DNA from: Hemicordylus capensis
Taxonomy: Eukaryota; Chordata; Lepidosauria; Squamata; Cordylidae
DNA length: 64,000 nucleotides
Reading direction: 5' to 3'
NCBI RefSeq assembly: GCF_027244095.1
Contig: NC_069662.1
Location: 18,502,501 to 18,566,500, forward strand
Under the pieces are notes generated by a model that saw only the letters and a program-made list of their open reading frames with translations, was not told where the DNA came from and made no database searches. A program made the translations under genes and the position numbers. Of the stretch, positions 21,300 to 31,346 are shown piece after piece; within the stretch, counting starts at the first letter, position 1, and every line of letters starts with the position of its first letter.

Positions 21300-22420
21300 A
21301 AGAAGGACAACATGCATGAGGATGGATAGATATTTTAATAAGGGAAATTAGCACATTGCCAACTAAAGTATAATCTCTTAAATTAGGAGCCCTTTATCAT
21401 CTGTGTAATTGCACCTGGTATGAGTACTAATTGCACCTGGTATGAGTACTAGGAGAAAATCTGTGACCCCGATTTTTAGGATATTGGGTGGTGCTTTAAC
21501 ACACCCAGCTATAATGTCGGGTGACACAGGCCACTTCCGGTAGCAGATTGTGGGTCAGTTTTCAAGGATGGCAGAGCAGAACATCCAGCAACCCCCACTG
21601 ATGACCCACAGAGAAAGAAAAGTTAAATGGCACCACACTGTTTTTTCAATCCTTCTCTTAATAGCAAAGGGAAGAAGAGGGAAATGTTTTGAAGGAAGGA
21701 AGGAATTGGAGGTGTGGTTTTAATAGAGGGGGGAATGGGGGAAAATGTTGTGATGGCACACTGTGCAACAAGGAGAGCTTTAATCCACTACCAGGGGTAC
21801 TTGTGTTTCACTGGCTGCTTGGTGAAAGGGAGTTAACCTTGATCCAGTTTGGTCTCTGGGGCTACATAGGCTCGAATATGGATGCAAAAACCCCCAAACC
21901 CAAATATCTCACTGGCTCCTTGAGTTAAATGACCTTGTTCTTCAAGCAGGCAAGTCCAGGAAATGTTACCGAATCCTATGCTTGGGAGCTGGAAAGACAA
22001 AAATAGAGTTGTGTGTTTATTTTGACTACTGTAAAGTTAGCTCCTAATTTCTCCAGGGAGCAGCATTCAGAAGACAGTGTTAGTGTTGCTTGGTTGCTTC
22101 AGATGTGTTGCAGTTGATAATTGGAGAGGTAGATTGCTCTGTGTTGAAAAACCTGCTCTTTTCCCCCATAGGAACTTTGTGCAAATCCCTAAATCCATAA
22201 CAAGAGAAAGTCAACCTTCAACCAAGGGCATACAGGATCAGTGGTATTGGAAGTCTATTATGGCTACTACTAATTATTCCCTCTAACATCAAACTCAGGT
22301 GGTCCTGTACATATCAGTTTGAAGGGGATACAAAGCCACCGGCCACAATTAAGGTAGTGGTATCTGCAATTCAGGGGACAACCCAGATCCAAAGAAGTAT
22401 TTTTCTTTGTACATTAAAAG
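21300..22420. other. No gene recognised
   Basis: Contains one exact tandem duplication of TTGCACCTGGTATGAGTACTA at about 21410-21450. Otherwise nothing assignable. Confidence 0.45.
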
Positions 22421-22423
22421 AAA

Positions 22424-22754
22424 CTAGCCAGGCCAGTGCAGAGCATCTGCATGCTAGTTCTCCCTGCCTGTAACTCCCACCGGCCAATCCAGCCCTCTGC
22501 TCACCTCCTCCCCCCTGCTTAAGTGGCCCCCTGACATCCAGGATGGTGACAGAGGCAGGAAAAGCTCCTTCTGTGGGCCCTCCTGCTGCCCAAATGGTAG
22601 GTCGGGCCGTTTTTGGCTCATTTCAGGTCTCTCTGCACTTGTTTGTTCCTCTTGCCTTCCACCACAGCCCCCTCACCCCAGAGACCTCCCCACCCTCACC
22701 TGAGCCCTGCTCCTGCTGCTCCACCTTACTTTCTTTCTCCCTTCCCCTCTCCCT

Positions 22755-22818
<64 letters not shown>

Positions 22819-22926
22819 TTTCTCTGTTTATTTCAGAGAATTGCCACAGCACAGAATTTTCACCATTGGGGAAGCCTGCTGATTGGACGGGGCTTGCCAC
22901 GTACAACCTAAGCCATATATATATGA
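22424..22926 (-). mobile_element. Probable second Helitron (about 500 bp)
   Basis: Read on the minus strand it starts TCATATATATATGG and ends CTAG followed by T. A small hairpin (TGCAGA, loop GCA, TCTGCA on +; 22437-22451) lies 9 nt from the CTAG. The terminal AGAGCATCTG core matches that of the Helitron at 51476-51963. The 5' host base is A on + rather than the expected T, and the same core also occurs in Sauria SINEs, so confidence is moderate. The interior is pyrimidine-rich with a (TTTC)n tract. Confidence 0.5.
22752..22819. repeat. (TTTC)n microsatellite
   Basis: About 17 tetranucleotide units within the probable Helitron. Confidence 0.95.
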
Positions 22927-22951
22927 ATGAGTGACTTAGGTTGTACGTGGC
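22896..22951. repeat. Perfect 17-bp inverted repeat
   Basis: GCCACGTACAACCTAAG (22896-22912) and its exact complement CTTAGGTTGTACGTGGC (22935-22951) flank a 22-nt A/T-rich loop at the 5' boundary of the probable Helitron. Confidence 0.9.
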
Positions 22952-23253
22952 ACACATATATATACTTAAAAAACAAAAAACCCCAAATGGCCCAACAAAG
23001 ACATCCCAAAAAGGAAGTGGAATGAGGGAGGGAATTGGCCTGCTTGAGCCCCTAACAGTTCACAATATCCTAGAGGCAGAGCTGTCCTTAGCGTGGGGCG
23101 ATGGTGACGGTCGTCCTGAGCCACACACTGGGAATGGCCCCACACCAGTGGGCGAACACATGGCTGACGGAGCCTCTAAGTTGAGTCTGAATAACCTGCC
23201 TCGCTCACTGCTGTGCTGCTTGCTGCAGTCACTGCAGCTTTAGTAGCAGCAGG

Positions 23254-23455
23254 CAGAGTTGCACCTAGGTAATTTTGGAGCCTGCACCTAAAGGCCTTTG
23301 GAGGGTCCCCCTCCCTTGCAAATTAAACATCATCATGCTTGGCCAAGCAGCCACACCACCCAGGACAGACTAAAGAGGATTTGGGGGGCCCCGGGAGCAG
23401 TGGAGGCCCTGGACCTCAACCCTGAAGACCAGCGGTAAGAGCGCCAATGAGAGGG
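23254..23455. mobile_element. hAT derivative fragment, CAGAG end
   Basis: Left end CAGAGTTGCACCTAGGTAAT aligns with the 3075-3518 element and continues into CACACCACCC...GACTAAAG. The right end is degraded near AGAGCGCC. Flanking GCAGCAGG and GCAGCAGT are suggestive of a duplication but do not abut a normal terminus. Confidence 0.55.
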
Positions 23456-24199
23456 GCAGCAGTTCACTTCACTGTCCCAAACTTTGTTGGGTGCTTGTTC
23501 AGTTCAGTTTATTATGATCTTTGATCAGATAAACAGATTGCAACTCAGACCCAGATTAAAAGAACCTTAAGGGTAAATATTAATACAGATATATAAGAAT
23601 ATATATACAGAGGCTATTACATAAGAGTAGAATAATATAAGATGAAACAGCTTAAAAACCTAAAATTAACACACCATGTGCATATCTTAATTGCAGCCGT
23701 ACAAAACCAGGCTACCTGCTGTGAAACATTGGCGTGAATGTCAGAAAGAAGTGAATTTAATAGCTCATCAGAGCTATTTGGATATCTTAAAACAAAAAGG
23801 GGTAATATATCTAAAACATAGATCACAATAAAAATAACAGTAGAGGAGCAGGTGGCCAACTGTCTTGACATCCCCATTTCCACAGGGGCACAATCCCTCC
23901 AGACAGAGGATTCTCTCGAACCTACCGTCCATTACCACAGAGGGCAGCACATCCAGCTGAGCCAATGTCAGGGCTCTTCTATGCTTTGGGTATGTCAGGT
24001 TATACAAATATTTGGCTGGTTTTTAACAGCTCCAAACCTTGTGTAGCTTAATGCCCAACTTAGATCAACTTGGTGTTCTATATCAATAATACACTCCTTG
24101 AGGATCACCTTGGTGTTATCATAGCCAAGAGGAAGCAGATATTCCATTGATAACCCAAATAATTTTAATTTTTGTGTGATTAGATGCATCCAATCAGAG

Positions 24200-24385
24200 G
24201 GATATTTCATCACAAGATGCCTCTGAATACCAGTTGCAGGGGAGTAACAGTAGGAGAGAGGGCATGCCCTCAACTCCTGCCTATAGGCTTCCAGTGGCAT
24301 CTGGTGGGCCACTGTGTGAAACAGGATGCTGGACTAGATGGGCCTTCAGCGTGATCCAGCAGGGCTGTTCTTATCCTTAAAAATT
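24200..24385 (+). mobile_element. CR1-like 3'-end fragment
   Basis: GATGCCTCTGAATACCAGTTGC...CCACTGTGTGAAACAGGATGC...CCAGCAGGGCTGTTCTTAT matches the repeat at 55205-55565, inserted opposite in sense to the surrounding LINE. Confidence 0.7.
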
Positions 24386-24513
24386 AAGGGAGCTAGGCCA
24401 GAAGGAAAATAGATCCACTTCAGCAAGAAGTCGAAGATATTGGTCTAGGCACAGGTCTCCAAACTGAACAGGCCCACTTCCAGACACAATTTTGTATTAG
24501 ACACACAACCAGG

Positions 24514-24517
<4 letters not shown>

Positions 24518-24574
<57 letters not shown>
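24518..24574. repeat. (GT)n microsatellite
   Basis: About 28 uninterrupted GT units. Confidence 0.97.
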
Positions 24575-24577
<3 letters not shown>

Positions 24578-25016
24578 AAATAGCCTTAAGAAATTTAGAT
24601 TGGACCTTCTCAAGTGGTCGAAAGTCACTATATGTCCAGATCTGGAGCCATAAAGAAGCTCTGGAATTACCTTAGTTTGAAAAACGTTAATGGCAGCAGG
24701 AACATATCTACCCACTGAGGAGAAGAAAAATCTCAAAATTGCAGTGGTTGATCTCTGTGCATTTGTTACAATGGAGTTGGTATTTATATTTTGTTTTCTG
24801 TACTACACTATCTCCATTAATTTGCCATTTATGCATAGTGGGTTTCCTGGCGAACCTTAAGACCTTTGTCTTCTGGTAATTGATGGAAAGCAAATGTTCA
24901 TTACAGTAGTCGGCAGGATGGCATCATCTGCATAAAGATGTCTGTTGCCCAGCTAGATGTCTGTTGCCCAGTTTTGGTGGGTGAAAGTCCAGATTAGAGA
25001 GTCTGTCCACCATGTC

Positions 25017-25165
25017 ATGTTTGTTTGTTTGTTTGTTGAATTTATATACCGCCTGGTATAAAAATCTTTAGATGGTATACAGAATTAAAACATAAAATAG
25101 AACACATTTAAAATCCATATGATAAAAATTATAGATATATAATATAGTAATTAAACAGTAGTGTG
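25017..25165 (-). repeat. LINE/SINE 3'-tail fragment
   Basis: Reads (GTTT)n then GAATTTATATACCGCC on +, the complement of a GGCGGTATATAAATTC-type 3' tail. A comparable L2 tail with CCGCTCTTCCAAAAATGGCTC is at 26262-26330. Both are in minus orientation inside the decayed LINE. Confidence 0.65.
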
Positions 25166-27166
25166 GCTAATATACAGCCCTGGCAGACTCCCCTCTCTGC
25201 ATTAATGGGGCTTGTTAAATGACCCTGAGGGTTGCAGCACACTCTTAGGTGCCAGCCCCTATAGAGGTTTTTTATTAGCATAAGCAACCTTCAGTCAATT
25301 GAAGAATTTGATCATTTCTCCCACAGTTTCTCACAAGGAATGTGATCTAAGTGCCTTAAAATCAACAAAAGTGGCATGCAGTGGCTTGTTCTTGTTCTTA
25401 TTTATTATATGTCTCAGGACCAAACCCTGATCTAAAGTGGACCGTCCCGCTCTGAAACCAGCCTGCTCCCCTGCCAGTATACTTTCTTGGTTGAACCAAT
25501 CAGGGAGCTTCCAATATAGGAGTCTAGCGTAAAGTTTGCCAGTTATAGGAAGGAGGTTAATCGGCCTATAGTTAGCTGGGCCAGTCTTGTTACTTTTCTT
25601 AAAGATCTAGATAATTATAGATATGCCGCAGTCATGAGGTATACACATAGTTTGATTAATATATGTAAAAAGTGATGCTAGTACAGGAGCCCAGTGCCCA
25701 TCATGCCAGATTAGACTTTATCAATTCAATGAAAATAAAATCCCCACCAGGCACCTTCCCAGAACTTTGTTGCCCAACCAGTTCATTACTCTCCCCAAGA
25801 GTATCTGGGGGCCATTCTGGGATGAAAAGGTCCACGTCATCAGTCATATAGGAATAATCCAGGGGAGCCAAAAAGTGGGCATGAAAATGGGATCCCCATA
25901 TTCCAGGTGGAATCAAGTAATAATCTTGGACTGATTTGTAGCTGCTTATCCCTCTGACTAGTGACCAAAATCTAGGATTTTTTTTTTTTTGTCTTGAAGC
26001 CTGTATCAGCAGCTGCCAGGACTCTTCCACTGACAGTTTTTTCTCATGGCGAATCAGATTTTTATACAGTTCTTTTCAGGGCTGTCACAGATTGAGAAGA
26101 TGCTAATAGGTCCCCTGCTCTAAATAAATTAAATTCTTTAAGGAGCTATTTTCTAGCTAGAACACATTCATGGTCGAACCAAGTTCTAGGTTTGTTATTT
26201 TTAGATAGGGCACTCAGATGGCTCTCAGTGGTAAGAGGGCCCTGCAGTTGTTGGATCAGCATTTTATTTATTTATTTATTTGATCTATATACCGCTCTTC
26301 CAAAAATGGCTCAGGGTGGTTGATAATGATCTAGAATTTCATTCACAGAACAGGCCATTAAAATATTAGATCTAAGGTGCAACAGTTCTTCTGACTCAAG
26401 AAGATCACTCAAGCATTTGGCAGTCTTGCAGGTCCATCTGATGCAAGTATGGGAGATGGTGTCAGCATCAGCAAGGGTGGGGTTCCTCCGGAATGTAAAT
26501 GTTACAGCCTGGGAATCTCATGTACAGAGTCAAGGGCCTATGGTAACTTTACACCCGAGGTCAACTTTCAGCTGTAGTATATAATCTATCAAATTTCTAG
26601 AGGCTACAAAGTAGTCAATTGTGCTAGCTCTCCTCCCTCCCCAGTATGTGAACTCCCCAGTCAAATCACCATCCAATTCAGAATAAATATATCAAGCCTG
26701 TTAACAAATTGCATGCCCCATTTAGAATAAACATGCCAAGCCTGTTAACAAATTGCATCAGGCATGAACCTGCGTAACTACTAATCAAATCCCTGGAGTA
26801 TGCTGCTCTAACGGTATATCTTCGATCTCCTGTTGCATCCATGAAGGATATCTGGTGTAAAGAGCCTCGTTGTTGGAAGTTGGGTGTTTGTTGGGTTGGA
26901 CAAACTTGGTTGGTTGGGTGTTCCATCTGACCATCCCACACGCCCCACCACCGGGCCATCCACAGAGATAGACTCAAGGCAGTCCATAGAGACTGCCCTG
27001 GGAGGGTTGTAATGACAGGGTGCAATGAGCTGTAATTGACACCTCCAACATTTACCCCAGGCTGCAAATTGTTTTTGAAAGACCATATAACCTGCCCCCC
27101 CCGACTTTTTCAATCTCCACCCAAGACTTTGAGGCTGGCTACGAGCCTTCTCCCTGCCCAACACAA

Positions 27167-27236
27167 TACTGCAGTGCAGAAGGGGCTGCAGTGCAGAAGG
27201 GGCTGCAATACTGCAGTGCAGAAGGGGCTGCAGAAA
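27167..27236. repeat. Short tandem repeat of a PstI-site unit
   Basis: About three copies of CTGCAGTGCAGAAGGGG, partly palindromic (CTGCAGTGCAG), with one AATA spacer. Too short to be a satellite array. Confidence 0.85.
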
Positions 27237-27470
27237 CCAGCAGGAGGAGGAGGCGACAGCTGTTTTCTCTGCCTGCAGGCTGCCTCTTTGCTTTAAAAAT
27301 GAAAATCAACGCCTCCTCTGGCTCCACTGCAGTGGCGGCTGTAGTAAGCCCAGTTGCCTTGCTGGGCTGGAGTGAGGGGCGACAGTGAGAGAAGGTGGTG
27401 GAGCAGCCTAAGTCACTCTCCCACCCTCCTAGCCATAGCAGGAAGCACGCCTGCGTGCAAACAAGCCCAG

Positions 27471-28406
27471 GGTGCTTTCCAGACCAGACCCAGGGTCAGG
27501 ATATATCTCGGAAGTGTACTTCCACACTTCCTGCGGTGTGACACCACAGTCCCTACGTGGACAGCAGCAGGGGCGTAGCTAGCCTGCCAGTGGCCCGTGT
27601 GCAGCCGCGGTGGGTGCCCCGATAGCCCCACGTCTGACATCAGACGCAGGGGATAGCCATGCCCCCGCATCTGACGCCAGATGCAGGGGATAGCCACGCC
27701 CCTGCATCTGATGTCAGATGCGGGGGGCGTGGCCTGGCTCCTGAACTGAGCCTTGAGGCTCCGTTCGGGACTCAGTTCAGTTGTAACTGCTGAAGGGGCC
27801 GTGCGGCCCCTTTGGCAGTTAGAAGAAGGCTGGTGCTGCTTTCGCAGCACAGCCCAGGAGTGGCTCTTCCCTGGAAGAGCCGCTCCTGGGCTGTGTTGCG
27901 AACGCAGCACCAGTCTTAGCTCCTGAAGGGGTTGCGCAGCCCCTTCAGGAGCTAGTTAGGCTGGCGCTAACAGGGAAGAGCTGCTCCTGGCTGGTGCTGC
28001 AAACGGAGCACCAGCCTTAGTTTAGTTCCCGAAGGGGCTGCGCAGCCCTCGCTTGGGAGCTAAACTACCGCCCCCCGCGTCTGACGTCAGACACGGGGGG
28101 CGTGTTGGGGCCGCTCTCGTGGCTCCTGATTGGTCACCAGCCCAGGTTCTTTGAACCCGTTGGCTCAATGGTGGCTCCGCCCCTGGACAGCAGGGTACCG
28201 TTCACATTTCCAATGCCTTGTTTCAAATTTAATCGCTGCAATATAGAGCTAGGACGTCGTATATCCGGCGTGAAAAAGTTGCTGTTTTGTGGGTTGTTAG
28301 TTGTTGTGAGAAACATAAACAGCTCCCCCTGCTGTTTACGTTTCGAATGCGACTTGCCTGAACGGAGGCATTTTGCTGCTGCTGAGCAGCTAGTCTGGAA
28401 AGCGCC
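27471..28406. mobile_element. Candidate DNA transposon with GGYGCTTTCCAGAC ends
   Basis: Left end GGTGCTTTCCAGAC (27471-27484) and right end GTCTGGAAAGCGCC (28393-28406) are inverted with one mismatch, and CAG flanks both. A 3-bp CAG duplication would fit a PIF/Harbinger-type element, but the family is not recognised. Without the hAT-N2 insertion at 27568-28185 the element is about 310 bp and non-coding. Confidence 0.55.
27568..28185 (+). mobile_element. hAT-N2 element, long structured copy (618 bp)
   Basis: Ends CAGGGGCGTAGCTAG and GTGGCTCCGCCCCTG, with a perfect 8-bp duplication GACAGCAG (27560-27567 and 28186-28193). The interior is GC-rich with repeated self-complementary blocks such as GAAGGGGCCGTGCGGCCCCTT and GTCTGACATCAGAC. 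It carries a CRE palindrome TGACGTCA at 28082-28089 in the same relative position as in the 13706-14157 copy. No transposase. Confidence 0.95.
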
Positions 28407-28409
28407 CAG

Positions 28410-29215
28410 GTGACACAAGCACCAGCCAGCCATGCAGCACGGGAGCAAAGCGATAATCTAAAATCAATGTGACTTGACTACTTTCAATATCTCAAGATTC
28501 ACTCAAACAAAGTTTCCCTCTCACTGCTAATTCCAATAAGACAACGCAGACAGCTGAATGGTCTGATGATCAGGAGCACTATCTGGTTATAACACTAACA
28601 TAACTCATGAATTAATAATTATAATAATTATAATAGATTATTAGTGCAGCAGAACTGCTAGTTTGAGGTACAAAAATGTCCACACAACCCCCCCCCTTTT
28701 TTCTTGTTCCCAATGCTTTTCATGATCGCTCACACACAGGCATCGCCCCCTGCCCCCCACCTGCTGCTTCTGTGCCATTTTCTTTAATTTGAAAGAATAT
28801 TGGCTGCACTAGTTGTTGCAGACCAGTTGCTTTGAGCTGCTGCAGTGCTACACATATTGCCTTGATGCCCATTAAAAGACTGTTTAAAAGGAAAATAAAA
28901 TACCACCTTTGGTGGGATGAAGCAAGGAGCAGGGGTTGATGTTGTTAAGTTGCAGTTAACTTTCAAGGATGAGGCAAGAGGGACGGATTGAAGAAGAGCT
29001 AGGGGGAAGGGGGAGGGAAGCAACAGGATCAAGCTGTGGTTTGATATTCTTGTCTGTTAAACAAAAATGGTAAACACAAAGAATTTCAGTGCACAAAGTG
29101 TACAAGTTTTGCTGAATTGTGCTCATTTTTCTTCATGGTTTTCCTGCTTTTGTGGCAGAAGCAAAGCAATACACTTCTATGCTTCACAAAGTGTTTTACT
29201 GTCAGTTTTAAAGAC
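28410..29215. other. No gene recognised
   Basis: A/T-rich, apparently low-repeat DNA. Candidate single-copy intergenic sequence. Confidence 0.45.
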
Positions 29216-29217
29216 AG

Positions 29218-29360
29218 GTAAAAGGTAAAGTGTGCTGTCAAGTAGATTTCAACTCCTCACCATCTCCCTATATCGCTGCTGCCCAATATAGTTCAGCTTC
29301 TCACCATCTTTCTGTATTGCTGCTGCCTGATATAGCACCATTTCCCCACTGCGCCATTTG
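29218..29360 (-). mobile_element. Fragment of the GCGCAGCGGG-type SINE
   Basis: On + it reads GTAAAGTGTGCTGTCAAGTAG...CCTATATCGCTGCTGCCCAATATAG...TTTCCCCACTGCGCCATT. The middle is shortened and partly duplicated. Confidence 0.75.
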
Positions 29361-30386
29361 AGGTGACAAGAACAACTATGATATCTGAGTTTCTGACCAA
29401 TATATTCAACTAGTAGGTGAGGCCTGTTGTTGATTGGGCAAAGTCATTTTGTGTAGATTGCACTGATAGAGGATTTAAATATAGGTAATAGTTTTTTAAA
29501 TTAATGTGCTTGCAAAAGGGAAGTAAAAGAACAGTTTGAAATTTGTAGGATTCAACGTCACATGTTTTTCATTTTATTGAATAATGACCATATATGGTAA
29601 ATGTGAATCTGAGAAAGATCTGCTTCTTTGGGGCATGATGTGGTTTTGGAATCACTGATCTGATTATTGAGTGGTGAACATCTGTTAAGAACAATGACAG
29701 TTAAAATATGATAGTTACCTTAAGCATTTCTTCTTTAAAAAATACAAGCAAAATGACAGTTAAACCTTCTCCCTAGCATATTCTTGTGTAAAAGTGTAAA
29801 TAGTAGTGCATTCAGCTAATTTCAGTGGCAGGATTGTTCATGCAAAATTTGGTATCTGTAGGTCATTAAGTAGTATGACTGCATTTCCCACAAATTATAT
29901 ATATTTTCCACATATATAATAGATTGTTTAACTATAACCATACACTCAGTGGCCACCATCCAACTTTGACTTAAGTGTTGGGAATCCAAGTGTCTTCCTT
30001 CAATTGGGATTTTTATTGTAAGACAATTCATTTTTGGAATTAAAGTTTGGAATGCAACTGTGTATGTCTGTGTCTGTGTTTTACATATTATGCATATTAG
30101 ATTGAACTGTTAAGGCTCCCCCCACCACATGCTGATTTACCCCCAGCCCTGCGCTCCTTAGGGACAGCCCTGCCTAAAGGTGAAAAGGAATCTGTGTCAT
30201 GAGGTTAAAAACTCCCTATATAAGGAGAGGGGAAGGGAAGAGGACCCTTTCCCCATACCCCAGAAACCTCCCTCCTTCACCCTGCACTTCCCCCCCCCAA
30301 ATTCAATTTTTATTGATTTTAACAATAGTAATATTGTCATTCATTACAATATACACAAAAATGGACTTCCCGCACAGGGAAGTATG
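29361..30386. other. No gene recognised
   Basis: A/T-rich, low in recognisable repeats. No exon with flanking splice sites was found. Confidence 0.45.
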
Positions 30387-30804
30387 CAGGGGTGTAGCAA
30401 GGTTGGAGTGGGCCCAGAGACAAGATTTTAAAATGCCCCCCCTCACTGAAGCTCAGCTCATGAGGTAAAGAAATCTTAAATGAGGCTGAAAAGTGGTAAC
30501 AAAAAGCATAGTAAAAATTATATAACCTATGTGCCACAATAGAACATCATCCTAAATTATTTTTAAAAATGGTTTTGTAAATTGTGGACGATGCAAGCCA
30601 TTTAATGGTACTAGAGAAAGACATGCTGTTCTGGTAGCTCCAGGTCTCAACACTCACATCAAGTTCGGAGGATGAATACAACTGAAGGAAGCCTGGGCGG
30701 GTGCGCAGCTGGGGGAGTCAGTCATGTGACTTTCCTTGCCCCCCCCCAAGGCAGTGGGCCCCCAGACAACTATCTCCCCTTGCCCTATTATAGTTAAGCC
30801 CCTG
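30387..30804 (-). mobile_element. hAT-N1 element, copy 2 (418 bp)
   Basis: Ends CAGGGGTGTAGCAAGGTTGG and ATTATAGTTAAGCCCCTG, with a perfect 8-bp duplication GAAGTATG (30379-30386 and 30805-30812). Strongly similar along its length to 35962-36384. Confidence 0.96.
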
Positions 30805-31004
30805 GAAGTATGTGTACCTCCTGGTGCATAAAGGAGTGAGCCAGCTCCAAAAGCGAGAGTTTGAAAGAGGGGGAGAAGATATGCTGGATTGTACTATACT
30901 AGGCAGTACTGAAAGGGACAGTGAAAAGATATTTCACTGTATATCCCCAGATACTACAGTGAGACGAGACCCTCACCTCAACAGCCTCCTCTGTAGGTGA
31001 AATT

Positions 31005-31340
31005 TTAATTGCTGCTAACTTGCTAACTTAGCTAACTTTAGTTGCTGCTAACTTGCTAACCCTGCTAACTTGGCAAAGAGGCACCTTTTAACGTGGTGAT
31101 TCTCTTTATTTAGCAGGGGGAGAGTAACTGGCTCTATCCACCCCCAGCACAGTACTTCCAGTGACTGTTGCTGGTGTTTATCTTATGTTTCTTTTTAGAT
31201 TGTGAGCCCTTTGGGGACAGGGGTCCATTTTATTTATCTTATTTATTTGTTATTTCTTTGTAAACCGCCCTGAGCCATTTTTGGAAGGGCGGTATAGACA
31301 TCAAATGAATGAATAAATAAATAAATAAATAAAAATTATT
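31005..31340 (+). mobile_element. L2-tailed SINE
   Basis: The head contains repeated TTGCTAACTTAGC-like units, then AAAGAGGCACCTTTTAAC and CAGGGGGAGAGTAACTGGC. The middle has GATTGTGAGCCCTTTGGGGAC. The 3' end GTAAACCGCCCTGAGCCATT...GGAAGGGCGGTATA matches the L2 LINE tail at about 33180-33225, followed by an (AAAT)n tail. No clear tRNA box A/B was seen in the head. Confidence 0.7.
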
Positions 31341-31346
31341 TAATTA

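Larger units (their letters stand above)
23490..27100 (-). mobile_element. Decayed APE-type LINE (Vingi-like), nearly full length
   Basis: Minus-strand relic of a non-LTR element related to the + copy at 40656-43755. From its 3' end: a C-terminal segment with RRALTLAQLDVLPSVVMDGRF and a Cys-rich CPCGNGD finger (about 23870-24000), an NYQKTKVLRFA segment after the RT active site (about 24850-24890), a mid-region (25701-26030) and an endonuclease-like 5' part (to about 27100). Many stops. It is further interrupted by a CR1-like fragment (24200-24385), a (GT)n tract and two LINE-tail fragments. Confidence 0.7.

Noticed and set aside
27167-27236. CRISPR-like or satellite array
   Set aside because: Only about three short units without regular spacers, in a vertebrate genome.
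27413-27910. 165-codon minus-strand open frame
   Set aside because: It covers the hAT-N2 hairpin blocks and the flanking TIR element, shows no domain and crosses element boundaries.
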